Source: Chiridota heheva (Eukaryota > Echinodermata > Holothuroidea > Apodida > Chiridotidae). Taken from it: a stretch of 64,000 bases of DNA. The notes below the pieces were generated by a model. That model searched no databases. It was not told the origin of the DNA and was given only the letters and a program-made list of their open reading frames with translations. The translations under genes were made by a program, and so were the position numbers. Positions 54,036 through 64,000 of this stretch are shown one piece after another. Position 1 is the stretch's first letter. Each line of letters begins with the position of its first letter. Where the stretch lies: assembly GCA_020152595.1 (NCBI GenBank), contig JAIGNY010001477.1:819001-883000 (forward strand), given 5' to 3'.

Positions 54036-54642
54036 GAAATATTTTTGTAACCTAACCATACTTTAAACCAATTTCTAAAGGGAAAAGACTTTAATTACTT
54101 AAAATTGATGTGGAGTGTCTGTTTTTGCATGCATAACTTTGAGCACATATGAAAAGGTCCTACCAGGTATTTATTGCCTTACCTGATCGAATATTCTGTT
54201 TTAGAAATTGAAAGACTATTCTATCCATAATTTGATAATCTTCCTGGTGGGTGATGAAACCTGAGATTTTATTGCATGAACATTACGTTTTCACCAAAGT
54301 TCTACTTTAATTGCATGCGGATTTAAAAGAATTTGTTTATTATGTGCACCTGCATATTTATTCAATATTAATATTTGCTGAACATTCTAAGTTGAATTTT
54401 ATAAAACATGCTTAAGTTTGCACTAACATTTATTTACATGTTTATTTGAAAAAAAAGCCTGTTTAAAAAAAAAAAAAAAAAAAGGCTTATTTCAAGAATG
54501 CTAACTTCACTTCACCATTTATATTCATTGCTGCTTATACCAGTTCCACTAAATCTTAACCTGGTATGGGTATTTAAATCTTTATGGTGATCATAATTTC
54601 CTTCCCTTTTCTCTGACCCATTCTCAACCCCTGCTATGACAG

Positions 54643-54759
54643 CTATTGCCACAGGTTCCCCAGGGCACCTTGTACCATCTCCCGGCTCCTTTGTGCATAC
54701 ACCATCTCCAAGTATACAGATGCCGTCCCCTGCAACGGGACCTTTTATCAGTCCACAAG
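54643..54759 (+). CDS. MED14: MED14 exon U (last in window)
   Basis: A 117-nt exon reading AIATGSPGHLVPSPGSFVHT, PSPSIQMPSPATGPFISPQ, ending in phase 1. Matches vertebrate [29 protein letters not shown] and GPGASFASPHG. The acceptor is CTGCTATGACAG and the donor is AAG/GTAAGG. No further MED14 exon is visible before 64000, so the next intron exceeds 9.2 kb; the rest of the linker and the C-terminal domain lie beyond. Confidence 0.95.
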
Positions 54760-55474
54760 GTAAGGGGTGTGAAGATACATTAATTGTTTATGGACATTCA
54801 TTTCTCTATATGGTACGAACGCTAGAATTTGATTGGTCGACAAACATCAGCTGAGAATCAAAATAGCTGGAAATTATTGCCAGCCTTAGAGGCAACAAAT
54901 GATCTTTAAAAAAAAACTTAGAGGCACATTATTATATATTATACCCTGTATGATAGACCCTTTGCATGGATTTAATGAGTAAAGGCCGTAACACACCGAA
55001 CGCGACACGGCGAGCGATTTTTTAAACAAAATTGAATAAAATAAAGGAAAAGAAATATTTTGACCTCTCGTTTTTAGAGAAGCATGGTCATCGCATGGCT
55101 ATCCAGATGATAACTGAAAAATGATTGAAAGGGTCTTTCTACGCCCATTAAAGCAAAATTTGCATCGCGACAGAAAATCGCGCCCCACTTAAGCGAATTT
55201 CTCCACTGTTTGAACAAAAAAGCATTTCTAATTATTTTCTAGTATCATCAGAAAGCCTCAATTGTAAACTTCATCGTGTGTAAGCAAAAAGTCAAAGCAT
55301 CTTATAATATTTGTTTTCTGTATGATTATCTAAAAAATTGCTCACCACGTCGCGTTCGGTGTATTATGGCCTTAAGGGTGCAGCTAATCACACAAGGCAC
55401 CTACACACAAGCAAACAAAGGTCACGCTCAATGCTCTTTGGGTCTTTTTATCAGTAGGGGAAAATGATCAAAAA
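54760..55474. other. Intron stretch; inverted ends suggest an old MITE
   Basis: GGCCGTAACACACCGAACGC at 54984 and its counterpart CGCGTTCGGTGTATTATGGC, C at 55352-55372 are inverted repeats about 385 bp apart, with AATTTGCATCGCGACAGAAA and AAAAAGTCAAAG between them. No coding potential. Confidence 0.65.
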
Positions 55475-56300
55475 GGTATGGGTGGATGGGAAAGGTGATG
55501 ATGGGTGGGGAAAGGGGGATGATTGGTGGGGAAAGGGGGATGATGGGTGGGGAAAGGGGATGATTGGTGGGGAAAGGGGGATGATTGGTGGGGAAAGGGG
55601 GATGATGGGTGGGGAAAGGGGATGATTGGTGGGGAAAGGGGATGATTGGTGGGGAAAGGGGATGATTGGTGGGGAAAGGGGATGATTGGGGGAAAGGGGA
55701 TGATTGGTGGGGAAAGGGGATGATTGGTGGGGAAAGGGGATGATTGGTGGGGAAAGGGGATGATTGGTGGGGAAAGGGGATGATTGGTGGGGAAAGGGGG
55801 ATGATTGGTGGGGAAAGGGGATGATTGGTGGGGAAAGGGGATGATTGGTGGGGGGAAAGGGGGATGATTGGTGGGGGGGGGATGATTGGTGGGGCAAAGG
55901 GGATGATGGGTGGGGAAAAGGGGATGATGGGTGGGGAAAGGGGATGATGGGTGGGGGAAAGGGGGATGATGGGTGGGGAAAGGGGATGGTGGGTGGGGAA
56001 AGGGGATGATGGGTGGGGAAATGGGATGATGGGTGGGGAAAGGGGATGATGGGTGGGGGGAAAGGGGATGATGGGTGGGGAAAGGGGATGATGGGTGGGG
56101 AAGGGGATGATGGGTGGGGAAAGGGGATGATGGGTGGGGAAAGGGGATGATGGGTGGGGGAAAGGGGATGATGGGTGGGGAAAGGGGATGATGGGTGGGG
56201 GAAAGGGGATGATGGGTGGGGGAAAGGGGGATGATGGGTGAGGGAAAGGGGGATGATGGGTGGGGAAAGGGGGATGATGGGTGGGGGAAAGGGTAGGGGT
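55475..56300. repeat. G-rich minisatellite, 20-bp unit (GGGGATGATTGGTGGGGAAA)
   Basis: About 40 copies. The left half is mainly GATTGGTGGGG and the right half GATGGGTGGGG. Each unit has several G runs on the sense strand, so DNA or nascent RNA could form G-quadruplexes. Minus-strand Pro/His/Ser/Phe frames are artefacts. Confidence 0.97.
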
Positions 56301-56589
56301 GGAACAAAAAGAGGTTAGAGTGGAAGAAAAGGATAAGTATGGAAGGAGAAGGTCCAGGGTGAAGGGGAAAAGCCCAGGATGAAGAGGACAGGTGTAGGTT
56401 GGGAAAAATCTTGTTGCTTTGCTAACTGAGATTCCATGCATGACCATTTATTGTACACCAATCACCATTAGCAACTGCTAAACAGTTGTGATTGCTTAGA
56501 CATATACTAACCTAACCTTTGAATGACTAGCGTCACTAGCGTAGGGCCAACATTTGTTACAATTGTGGCCAAAAGTGTTGGGACAAAAT

Positions 56590-56940
56590 TGCTCAAAATG
56601 TTGAAAACTGCATTTTGTTGGGTACAAATGAAAACCTGAATCTGTTATGCTTGGACCGTGGTGTACGAAGTCTTTTCCGTGAACGGCAGAAAAAATATAG
56701 TGGGAAGAGCGGATGTGTATTGTTATTCAATATTTTAGTTATTTTTCGGTGCATCATGTAATTGTAGAGATCAGAGACGGACTTCAGACAATTGTCATCA
56801 CCAACAACACGGCTTGCGGCCCTTACGATTTTCTCCAATTTACTACTTGAATCTTTTGTAAGCAGCCCGAATATACAGATAATACTGAAAGTCAAGATGC
56901 TTTCTATAACTACTGACTGGTAAAAGAGCTTAAGAATAAT
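56590..56940 (-). mobile_element. Non-LTR retrotransposon, RT C-terminus
   Basis: The minus frame reads MTFSIICIFGLLTKDSSSKL, EKIVRAASRVVGDDNCLKSV, DLYNYMMHRKITKILNNNTH and PLFPLYFF, then KRLRTPRSKHNRFRFSFVP. This is the pattern of reverse transcriptase C-termini in which NNxxHPL...GRRxRxPxxKxNRxxxSFVP closes the ORF. A frameshift lies near 56690-56700. Antisense to MED14. Confidence 0.88.
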
Positions 56941-57825
56941 ATTGTCAACTTTGATTTATTTCACTTTTTATAAAAAAATTATACAACCTTTGGTACGCCT
57001 TGGTTCTAGTTGCATCATTGTTTCAAGCATTTCAGACAAGATTATAACTTTAGGCCTATAGACACACTTAAAATGGCAACCATAGGTGTGCTTAATGTAC
57101 CATTGGAAAAACCTCAAATTATGTTGAATTTTGATATTGAAAAACTTTTGCATCCTTAGTCATGAAACTCTTAAAAATTGAACGACAAATCAGGACAATT
57201 TTGAAGCTATTCTGAAAGCCTTGTTAGACAAAAAAAATAGTCATGATATGGCTGTATTACATATTAATTTTCATGGAGAAAAATATTGCGATATATTGGT
57301 ATATCACAATATTTTGAAAGAAAACTGATTCACACATCGTTAATATCACTACTTCTATGCTCCTTTTCACAAGTATGTAATGTATCGACAAGCATTAATA
57401 ATGAACGCAAGAAAAAATCAAAGAAAGAACAAACAAAAAAAATTAAAATATGATGTACATGTGTATTTTCTTTGACCAACGCAAACATTTGTCTGCAAAT
57501 TTTGACCTCGCATTGATTTCCCATACAGTAAACCATGAGTGAAGGGCTTAGTGTTAATTTTGTCACTAGAAACAAACGTTAGGCGACAAAAAATGAAGGA
57601 ATGATACTTCTGGGGCAAAATTATCTCATGGAGAGCTTTAAAAAGATCGTTGTTTTTGAGTAATAATTAAATTATCTTTTTACTTTATACACATCTGGTG
57701 ATAGTAGTGAAAATTTGGAAGAAAGAACCCTTGAACTTCTCGCCGCAACATATTTCTCCAACATACTCGTCACTGGGAGTTATCATACACAATCATCATG
57801 CTATACTGCACTTTCCTGATGTAAC
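56941..57825. other. Intron stretch with no recognised feature
   Basis: AT-rich. The 81-codon minus frame at 57330-57575 has no similarity I recognise. Confidence 0.4.
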
Positions 57826-58436
57826 ATGTACGCAACACAGATGCAACACATGTATGCAACACAGATGTAACATTAATGCAAGACATGTATGCAACACAGA
57901 TGCAACACATGTTTGTAACACTTGTATGCAACACTTGTATGCAACACAGATGCAACACATGTATGCAACACAGATGCAACACGGATGCAACACGGATGCA
58001 ACACATGTATGCAACACATGTATGCAACACATGTATGCAAACACATGTATGCAACACATGTATGCAACACATGTATGCAACACATGTATGCAACACATGT
58101 ATGCAACACATGTATGCAACACATGTATGCAACACATGTATGCAACACATGTATGCAACACATGTATGCAACACATGTATGCAACACATGTATGCAACAC
58201 ATGTATGCAACACATGTATGCAACACATGTATGCAACACATGTATGCAACACATGTATGCAACACATGTATGCAACACATGTATGCAACACATGTATGCA
58301 ACACATGTATGCAACACATGTATGCAACACATGTATGCAACACATGTATGCAACACATGTATGCAACACATGTATGCAACACATGTATGCAACACATGTA
58401 TGCAACACATGTATGCAACACATGTATGCAACACAG
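57826..58436. repeat. Minisatellite, 13-bp unit (ACATGTATGCAAC)
   Basis: About 47 copies. 57826-58042 is variable (CAGATGCAACAC, TTGTATGCAACAC, CGGATGCAACAC and one inserted A at about 58040). 58043-58432 is about 30 identical copies. Since 13 is not a multiple of three and the unit lacks stops, all six frames are affected, giving 176-274 codon phantom ORFs rich in Cys, His and Met. Confidence 0.98.
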
Positions 58437-58444
58437 TATTGTCC

Positions 58445-59479
58445 ACATATAGTATATACGTACACGTACAGTAAAGGATCGATACTGAGTGTACTCAAAT
58501 GTGTGCGGCTGGATTTCGGGATATCGATGGAATATTTTTTATCAGAACTTCTGTTAATAACTTGGATTATGAGAAAGAAACACAACATAGTCATTGTAAT
58601 TTATTTCACTTTTTGTTCATCCAAATGGTAATTAATAACAACCAATTTCTGAATAAAACCAAATGTTTTTAAAACTGATACATTAGAATTAGGACAAATC
58701 GCGATAAGTGTTAAGAGGCCTATTTAATGTTGTTCGACATATCATGACAGCACTACTTAAAAACAGTCGTTTGTTTTCAGCCTCTATTAAAATTCATTAA
58801 GAAAATCAATTAATAAATGACTAAATAGCAGTTAACATATTTTTGGAAGGGTGTTTTAACCTCAAAATTGGAATTTGTTTACGATCAAGTTAAATAGTGT
58901 GATTTGAACTTGATTTTGCTATTTAAAATACAACTGGAATTTCATTTTTAAGGGTCACAAGAGTCCTCAAATTTTCTCTGATTTTGCACCTGAGGAATGT
59001 TTTTGAATACATTTTGCAAGGAATGGATTGTTTAGGAATTTGTGAGAGTTTCATGACTTAGAGACACGTGTGGTTTTGAAATAAGAATAAAAAATCAAGA
59101 AAGGCTTAGGTTTTTACTATGCAGCCTATCACACTAAGTACCCCTATGATTGTTATTTCAAGTGGGGCTTATCTAATTTGATGTATCCAAATCACATGAT
59201 CTGCATAGAAAATTATATTATAGTTAATGATTAATTATTAATAATTAATTATTTATTTCTATAGGTTAGAGTTAGGTTTGGTTAGGCTATACATGGACCA
59301 ATACACTTGCAGAAAACTTATGGACCTAATTACATAAGGATTTGTGATCTGCCCTTTTGTGCGTTATAAATTATGCATATATTTTGATTTCTACAAACTT
59401 TGTTTAGTTCTATCTCGAATACTAAGAATGCAAAAATTTGGAAGACTTGTTGTTCCACGTCGTGAATTTGAAGCTGTTT
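58445..59479. other. Intron stretch with no recognised feature
   Basis: AT-rich; TTAATTATTAATAATTAATT at 59229-59249 is a small palindromic run. No exon of MED14 or RNA gene. Confidence 0.4.
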
Positions 59480-59815
59480 GTAAAGGATTAGTTTAGGGGT
59501 CAAGCAACCAACTGTGGTGTAGCGGTTATCATACATGTCTACAGACCACGAGGCCCTGGGTTCAAGCCTGGGTTGGGTAGACATGCCAGTGCACCACAAC
59601 TGGTCATCAAAGGCCGTGGACATTGACTTGGTTGTCGATGTTATGTCTGTCCGTACGTCGTACCTGTGTTCTCGTCCATGTCGTATTAAGCGTTTCGTGA
59701 TAGCGTTGTTACTATCTTAACCGAATACGCAGGTGACGACCCCGTCATTGTAATTGTGTGTTCACACACTCACTCACTCGTCGTCGTCGGTCAAGCAATT
59801 CTATTTTATATGAGG
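59480..59815 (+). mobile_element. Family T MITE end interrupted by a full SINE-1
   Basis: 59480-59507 reads TAAAGGATTAGTTTAGGGGT, CAAGCAA; 59789-59815 continues GGTCAAGCAATTCTATTTTA, TATGAGG. Between them lies SINE-1 (59508-59788), with target duplication GGTCAAGCAA at 59498-59507 and 59789-59798. The SINE has a complete tRNA-like head: A box TGGTGTAGCGG, B box GGTTCAAGCC, then the body shared with 6037 and 29803. Confidence 0.93.
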
Positions 59816-59924
59816 TTGCAAATCTCAAAAAAGTGACACCCACAGGCTTTTTGGGGAAAAGTCGACAGACCATCTATTATGTATAATTTTAGGGTGCTGA
59901 ATCCAAATTTTTAGTTTGTCACCC

Positions 59925-60590
59925 TCTCAGATGGCTGCAACTCATTCAAAATGGCAGGAAAAACAAAATGGCCACCAAAATAAGGACAATTTTAAAAAGT
60001 AATCTGTAAAATTAAAAATGAAACCATAATACCTCATGTCTGCATGTAATTAAAAAATAGAGTTTATGGAGGGCAATTTTAAAAACCAAATCTGCCAAAA
60101 TAAAAATGAAATGTGTAAAATTAAAAATCAAAGCATAACATTTCATGTCTGCATGTAATTAAATGTAAATTAAGCAGAGTTTATGTTGGATACTTAGGGC
60201 ATGGATAACAGTAAACCCAAGATGTCGGGAAAAACCAAATGGCTGCCAAAATAAGAAAAATAACAACAAATAATGTGTAAAATTAAAAATCAAAGCATAA
60301 CATCTCATGTCTGCATGAAATTAAATGTAATACAAGTAGAGTGTATGTTGGATACTTAGGGCATGGATAACAGTAAACCAAGATGTCGGAAAAAAACAAA
60401 ATGGCTGCCAAAATAACAAAAAATAATGTGTAAAATTAAAAATGAAAGCATAACATTTCATGTCTGCATGAAATTAAATGTAAATTAAGCAGAGTTTATG
60501 TTGGATACTTACGGCATGGATTACAGTAAACCAAGATGGCAGAAAAAATCAAATGGCTGCCAAAAAGAAGGAAAGTAATGAAAAAACATT
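59925..60590. repeat. About four tandem units of 150-165 bp
   Basis: Units share AACAAAATGGCTGCCAAAAT, GTGTAAAATTAAAAATCAAA, GCATAACATTTCATGTCTGC, ATGAAATTAAATG, GTTTATGTTGGATACTTAGG and GCATGGATAACAGTAAACC. The CAAGATGGC and AAAATGGC motifs resemble YY1 sites. Confidence 0.85.
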
Positions 60591-60927
60591 AGAAAATCTT
60601 TTTGAGATGAAACCATTTCTCTGTCGTTTATTTGTATGTTCCATCAATAAATACATTTTGTAAATGTGCTTTTTGATTGCTTTTATGTTACCCAAGATGG
60701 CGACTGAAACAAAATGGTCACCACTGTCAGCTTTTCCATGTTGGAACTACATATATTCAAGCTGAAAATTTTGAATGATGAAATTCTACTTCTGAAAGAG
60801 TTTGGGATATCAACTGACCTTTCTCTCCCAAGAAACAATATCTGTTCCATCTGAAAGTTCCAATATATGACCTTGGTCAGCATAAATCTTTGTTATATTT
60901 TAAAGACTTGATGATATCCTTACTCAC

Positions 60928-61195
60928 CTTCAATGTTGTTACTGATGAAAGTTTGTTGCTGGCAAAACATGCATGCATTCCAATTGAATGGCTGTACTGA
61001 GCTTCTTCACCGAGGTGTTGCTGCTCTGGATAACTCTGGGGGCTCATCAGACAAGTCGCATGTTGACATTTGTTTACTTCTTTGTATGTTAGTCTTGCTT
61101 GTGAAACTGCTATAGCAATATTTGTGCCAATGTAAAACTGGTGGATCATCTATTTCATATATATCTGATATTCTGTCTATCACTGCTCTGGTTTT
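60928..61195 (-). pseudogene. Antisense exon-like segment, Cys/His-containing, unknown family
   Basis: On the minus strand the frame leaving the 87-bp array continues TRAVIDRISDIYEIDDPPVL, HWHKYCYSSFTSKTNIQRSK, QMSTCDLSDEPPELSRAATP, R, then one TGA (61007-61009), then RSSVQPFNWNACMFCQQQTF, ISNNIE, and stops at a strong donor GAAG/GTGAGTAAG. The H-x2-C-Y-x3-F-T and C-x2-C motifs look like a zinc-binding segment known to me from uncharacterised invertebrate proteins, but I cannot name the family. The stop suggests a decayed gene. A possible further exon lies at lower coordinates. Confidence 0.6.
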
Positions 61196-64000
61196 GCTGT
61201 CCCTGTGTTTTTGGCGGGTATTTGCTGATTCTTTTAGTTTATAAAGTCCCTGATCACTTGCAATGAAGAGCCTTTCATGTTTGCTGTCCCTGTGTTTGTG
61301 GCGGGTATTTGCTGATTCTCTTAGTTTACATAGTCCCTGATGACTTGCAATGAAGAGCCTTTCATGTTTGCTGTCCCTGTGTTTGTGGCGGTTATTTGCT
61401 GATTCTCTTAGTTTACATAGTCCCTGATCACTTGCAATGAAGAGCCTTTCATGTTTGCTGTCCCTGTGTTTGTGGCGGGTATTTGCTGATTCTCTTAGTT
61501 TACATAGTCCCTGATCACTTAAAATGAAGAGCCTTTCATGTTTGCTGTCCCTGTGTTTGTGGCGGGTATTTGCTGATTCTCTTAGTTTGTATAGTCCCTG
61601 ATCACTTGCAATGGAGAGCCTTTCATGTTTACTGTCCCTGTGTTTGTGGCGGGTACTTGCTTATTCTCTTAGTTTGCATAGTCCCTGATCACTTGCAATG
61701 AAGAGCCTTTCATGTTTGCTGTCCCTGTGTTTCTGGCGGTTATTTGCTGATTCTCTTAGTTTACATAGTCCCTGATCACTTCCAATGAAGAGCCTTTCAT
61801 GTTTGCTGTCCCTGTGTTTGTGGCGGGTATTTGCTGATTCTCTTAGTTTACATAGTCCCTGATCACTTGCAATGAAGAGCCTTTCATGTTTGCTGTCCCT
61901 GTGTTTGTGGCGGGTATTTGCTGATTCTCTTACTTTACATAGTCCCTGATCACTTGCAATGAAGAGCCTTTCATGTTTGCTGTCCCTGTGTTTGTGGCGG
62001 GTATTTGCTGATTCTCTTAGTTTGTATAGTCCCTGATCACTTGCAATGGAGAGCCTTTCATGTTTACTGTCCCTGTGTTTGTGGCGGGTACTTGCTTATT
62101 CTCTTAGTTTGCATAGTCCCTGATCACTTGCAATGAAGAGCCTTTCATGTTTGCTGTCCCTGTGTTTGTGGCGGTTATTTGCTGATTCTCTTAGTTTGTA
62201 TAGTCCCTGATCACTTGCAATGGAGAGCCTTTCATGTTTACTGTCCCTGTGTTTGTATGGTACTTGCTTATTCTCTTAGTTTGCATAGTCCCTGTTGACT
62301 TGCAATGAAGAGCCTTTCATGTTTGCTGTCCCTGTGTTTGTGGCGGTTATTTGCTGATTCTCTTAGTTTGTATAGTCCCTGATCACTTGCAATGGAGAGC
62401 CTTTCATGTTTGCTGTCCCTGTGTTTGTGGCGGTTATTTGCTGATTCTCTTAGTTTGTATAGTCCCTGATCACTTGCAATGGAGAGCCTTTCATGTTTAC
62501 TGTCCCTGTGTTTGTATGGTACTTGCTGATTCTCTTAGTTTGTATAGTCCCTGATCACTTGCAATGAAGAGCCTTTCATGTTTGCTGTCCCTGTGTTTGT
62601 GGCGGTTATTTGCTGATTCTCTTAGTTTGTATAGTCCCTGATCACTTGCAATGGAGAGCCTTTCATGTTTACTGTCCCTGTGTTTGTGGCGGGTACTTGC
62701 TGATTCTCTTAGTTTGTATAGTCCCTGATCACTTGCAATGAAGAGCCTTTCATGTTTGCTGTCCCTGTGTTTGTGGCGGTTATTTGCTGATTCTCTTAGT
62801 TTACATAGTCCCTGATCACCTAAAATGAAGAGCCTTTCATGTTTGCTGTCCCTGTGTTTGTGGCGGGTACTTGCTGATTCTCTTAGTTTGTATAGTCCCT
62901 GATCACTTGCAATGGAGAGCCTTTCATGTTTACTGTCCCTGTGTTTGTGGCGGGTACTTGCTTATTCTCTTAGTTTGCATAGTCCCTGATCACTTGCAAT
63001 GAAGAGCCTTTCATGTTTGCTGTCCCTGTGTTTGTGGCGGATATTTGCTGATTCTCTTAGTTTACATAGTCTCTGATCACTTGCAATGAAGAGCCTTTCA
63101 TGTTTGCTGTCCCTGTGTTTGTGGCGGTTATTTGCTGATTCTCTTAGTTTGTATAGTCCCTGATCACTTGCAATGGAGAGCCTTTCATGTTTGCTGTCCC
63201 TGTGTTTGTGGCGGGTATTTGCTGATTCTCTTAGTTTACGTAGTCTCTGATCACTTGCAATGAAGAGCCTTTCATGTTTGCTGTCCCTGTGTTTGTGGCG
63301 GTTATTTGCTGATTCTCTTAGTTTGTATAGTCCCTGATCACTTGCAATGAAGAGCCTTTCATGTTTGCTGTCCCTGTGTTTGTGGCGGTTATTTGCTGAT
63401 TCTCTTAGTTTGTATAGTCCCTGATCACTTGCAATGGAGAGCCTTTCATGTTTGCTGTCCCTGTGTTTGTGGCGGGTATTTGCTGATTCTCTTAGTTTAC
63501 GTAGTCTCTGATCACTTGCAATGAAGAGCCTTTCATGTTTGCTGTCCCTGTGTTTGTGGCGGGTATTTGCTGATTCTCTTAGTTTACATAGTCCCTGATC
63601 ACTTGCAATGAAGAGCCGTTCATGTTTGCTGTCCTTGTGTTTGTGGCGGGGATTTGCTGATTCTCTTAGTTTACATAGTCTCTGATCACTTGAAATGAAG
63701 AGCCTTTCATGTTTGCTATCCCTGTGTTTGTGGCGGGTATTTGCTGATTCTCTTAGTTTACATAGTCCCTGATCACTTGCAATGAAGAGCCTTTCATGTT
63801 TGCTGTCCCTGTGTTTGTGGTGGGTATTTGCTGATTCTCTTAGTTTACATAGTCCCTGATCACTTGCAATGAAGAGCCTTTCATGTTTGCTGTCCCTGTG
63901 TTTGTGGCGGTTATTTGCTGATTCTCTTAGTTTACATAGTCCCTGATCACTTGCAATGAAGAGCCTTTCATGTTTGCTGTCCCTGTGTTTGTGGCGGATA
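61196..64000 (-). repeat. 87-bp tandem array with one open minus-strand frame (29-residue unit)
   Basis: Successive GCTGTCCCTG markers from 61196 to 63976 give 33 units, all spaced exactly 87 nt except two 85-nt units (ending 62325 and 62584, where TTTGTGGCGGGTAC became TTTGTATGGTAC). The array runs off the window. Only one of six frames is open in the consensus: minus strand, containing RLFIASDQGLCKLRESAN and RHKHRDSK. Four variant units (near 61671, 62093, 62265, 62960) change a Ser codon to TAA. Variant blocks recur in the same order, indicating multi-unit duplications. The frame joins the unique segment at 60928-61195 without interruption. Confidence 0.93.

Noticed and set aside
55428-56447. 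339-codon Pro/His/Ser/Phe ORF on the minus strand
   Set aside because: Translation of the G-rich 20-bp array in overlapping frames; low complexity and without similarity.
57770-58631. Overlapping 176-274 codon ORFs on both strands, Cys/His/Met-rich
   Set aside because: They are translations of the 13-bp array; the unit lacks stops and cycles through all frames. No unique domain or splice context.
62351-62554. 67-codon + strand ORF inside the 87-bp array
   Set aside because: Open only because the GGAGAG variant replaces a TGA in two adjacent units; the consensus + frames all have stops.
61196-64000. CRISPR-like array
   Set aside because: The whole 87-bp unit is repeated without unique spacers, and the context is an animal intron.

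Overview
This is a stretch of animal nuclear DNA carrying one recognisable protein-coding gene, on the + strand: the middle part of the Mediator subunit MED14 (CRSP2/TRAP170/DRIP150 family). I found 20 well-supported exons plus one doubtful micro-exon between 779 and 54759. They total about 2.65 kb of coding sequence (about 885 codons), and all flanking introns have GT...AG borders. The first exon resumes at the helical segment that in vertebrate MED14 lies a few hundred residues from the N terminus. The last exon in the window is in the Ser/Pro-rich linker, so the true start and the C-terminal domain both lie outside. Nothing bacterial (operons, Shine-Dalgarno sites, CRISPR) is present. MED14 sequence, long introns, tRNA-derived SINEs, CR1/L2-like LINEs and many MITEs suggest a marine invertebrate, perhaps a deuterostome such as a hemichordate, echinoderm or lancelet. 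I cannot name the species.

The rest is intron, dominated by two things. The first is tandem repeats: more than twenty arrays with units of 13 to about 160 bp, including a 39-bp array of about 2 kb (34.4-36.3 kb), a mosaic array of about 2.25 kb (51.8-54.0 kb), a G-rich 20-bp array (55.5-56.3 kb), a nearly perfect 13-bp array (57.8-58.4 kb) and an 87-bp array that starts at 61.2 kb and runs off the right edge. The second is mobile elements: a family of RNase H-type LINE 3' ends (all in gene orientation), CR1/L2-like LINE 3' ends (all antisense), two or three SINE families, several MITE families (one abundant one with TTAA target sites), and a 4.4-kb element with about 130-bp terminal inverted repeats and a CpG-rich interior (21.3-25.7 kb).

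Most noteworthy points. (1) The 87-bp array encodes a 29-residue repeat in one minus-strand frame, and that frame runs directly into a unique cysteine/histidine-containing segment ending at a good splice donor. It looks like a decayed antisense gene whose exon was amplified. (2) Two minisatellites appear to have grown from the ends of dispersed elements, because unexpanded copies exist elsewhere in the window. (3) Repeat arrays and transposons repeatedly run up to about 25-75 nt from MED14 splice acceptors and stop there. (4) The micro-exon before the conserved QSSTHFRL exon is out of phase by one base. Most long open frames in the window are artefacts of tandem repeats and are not called as genes.
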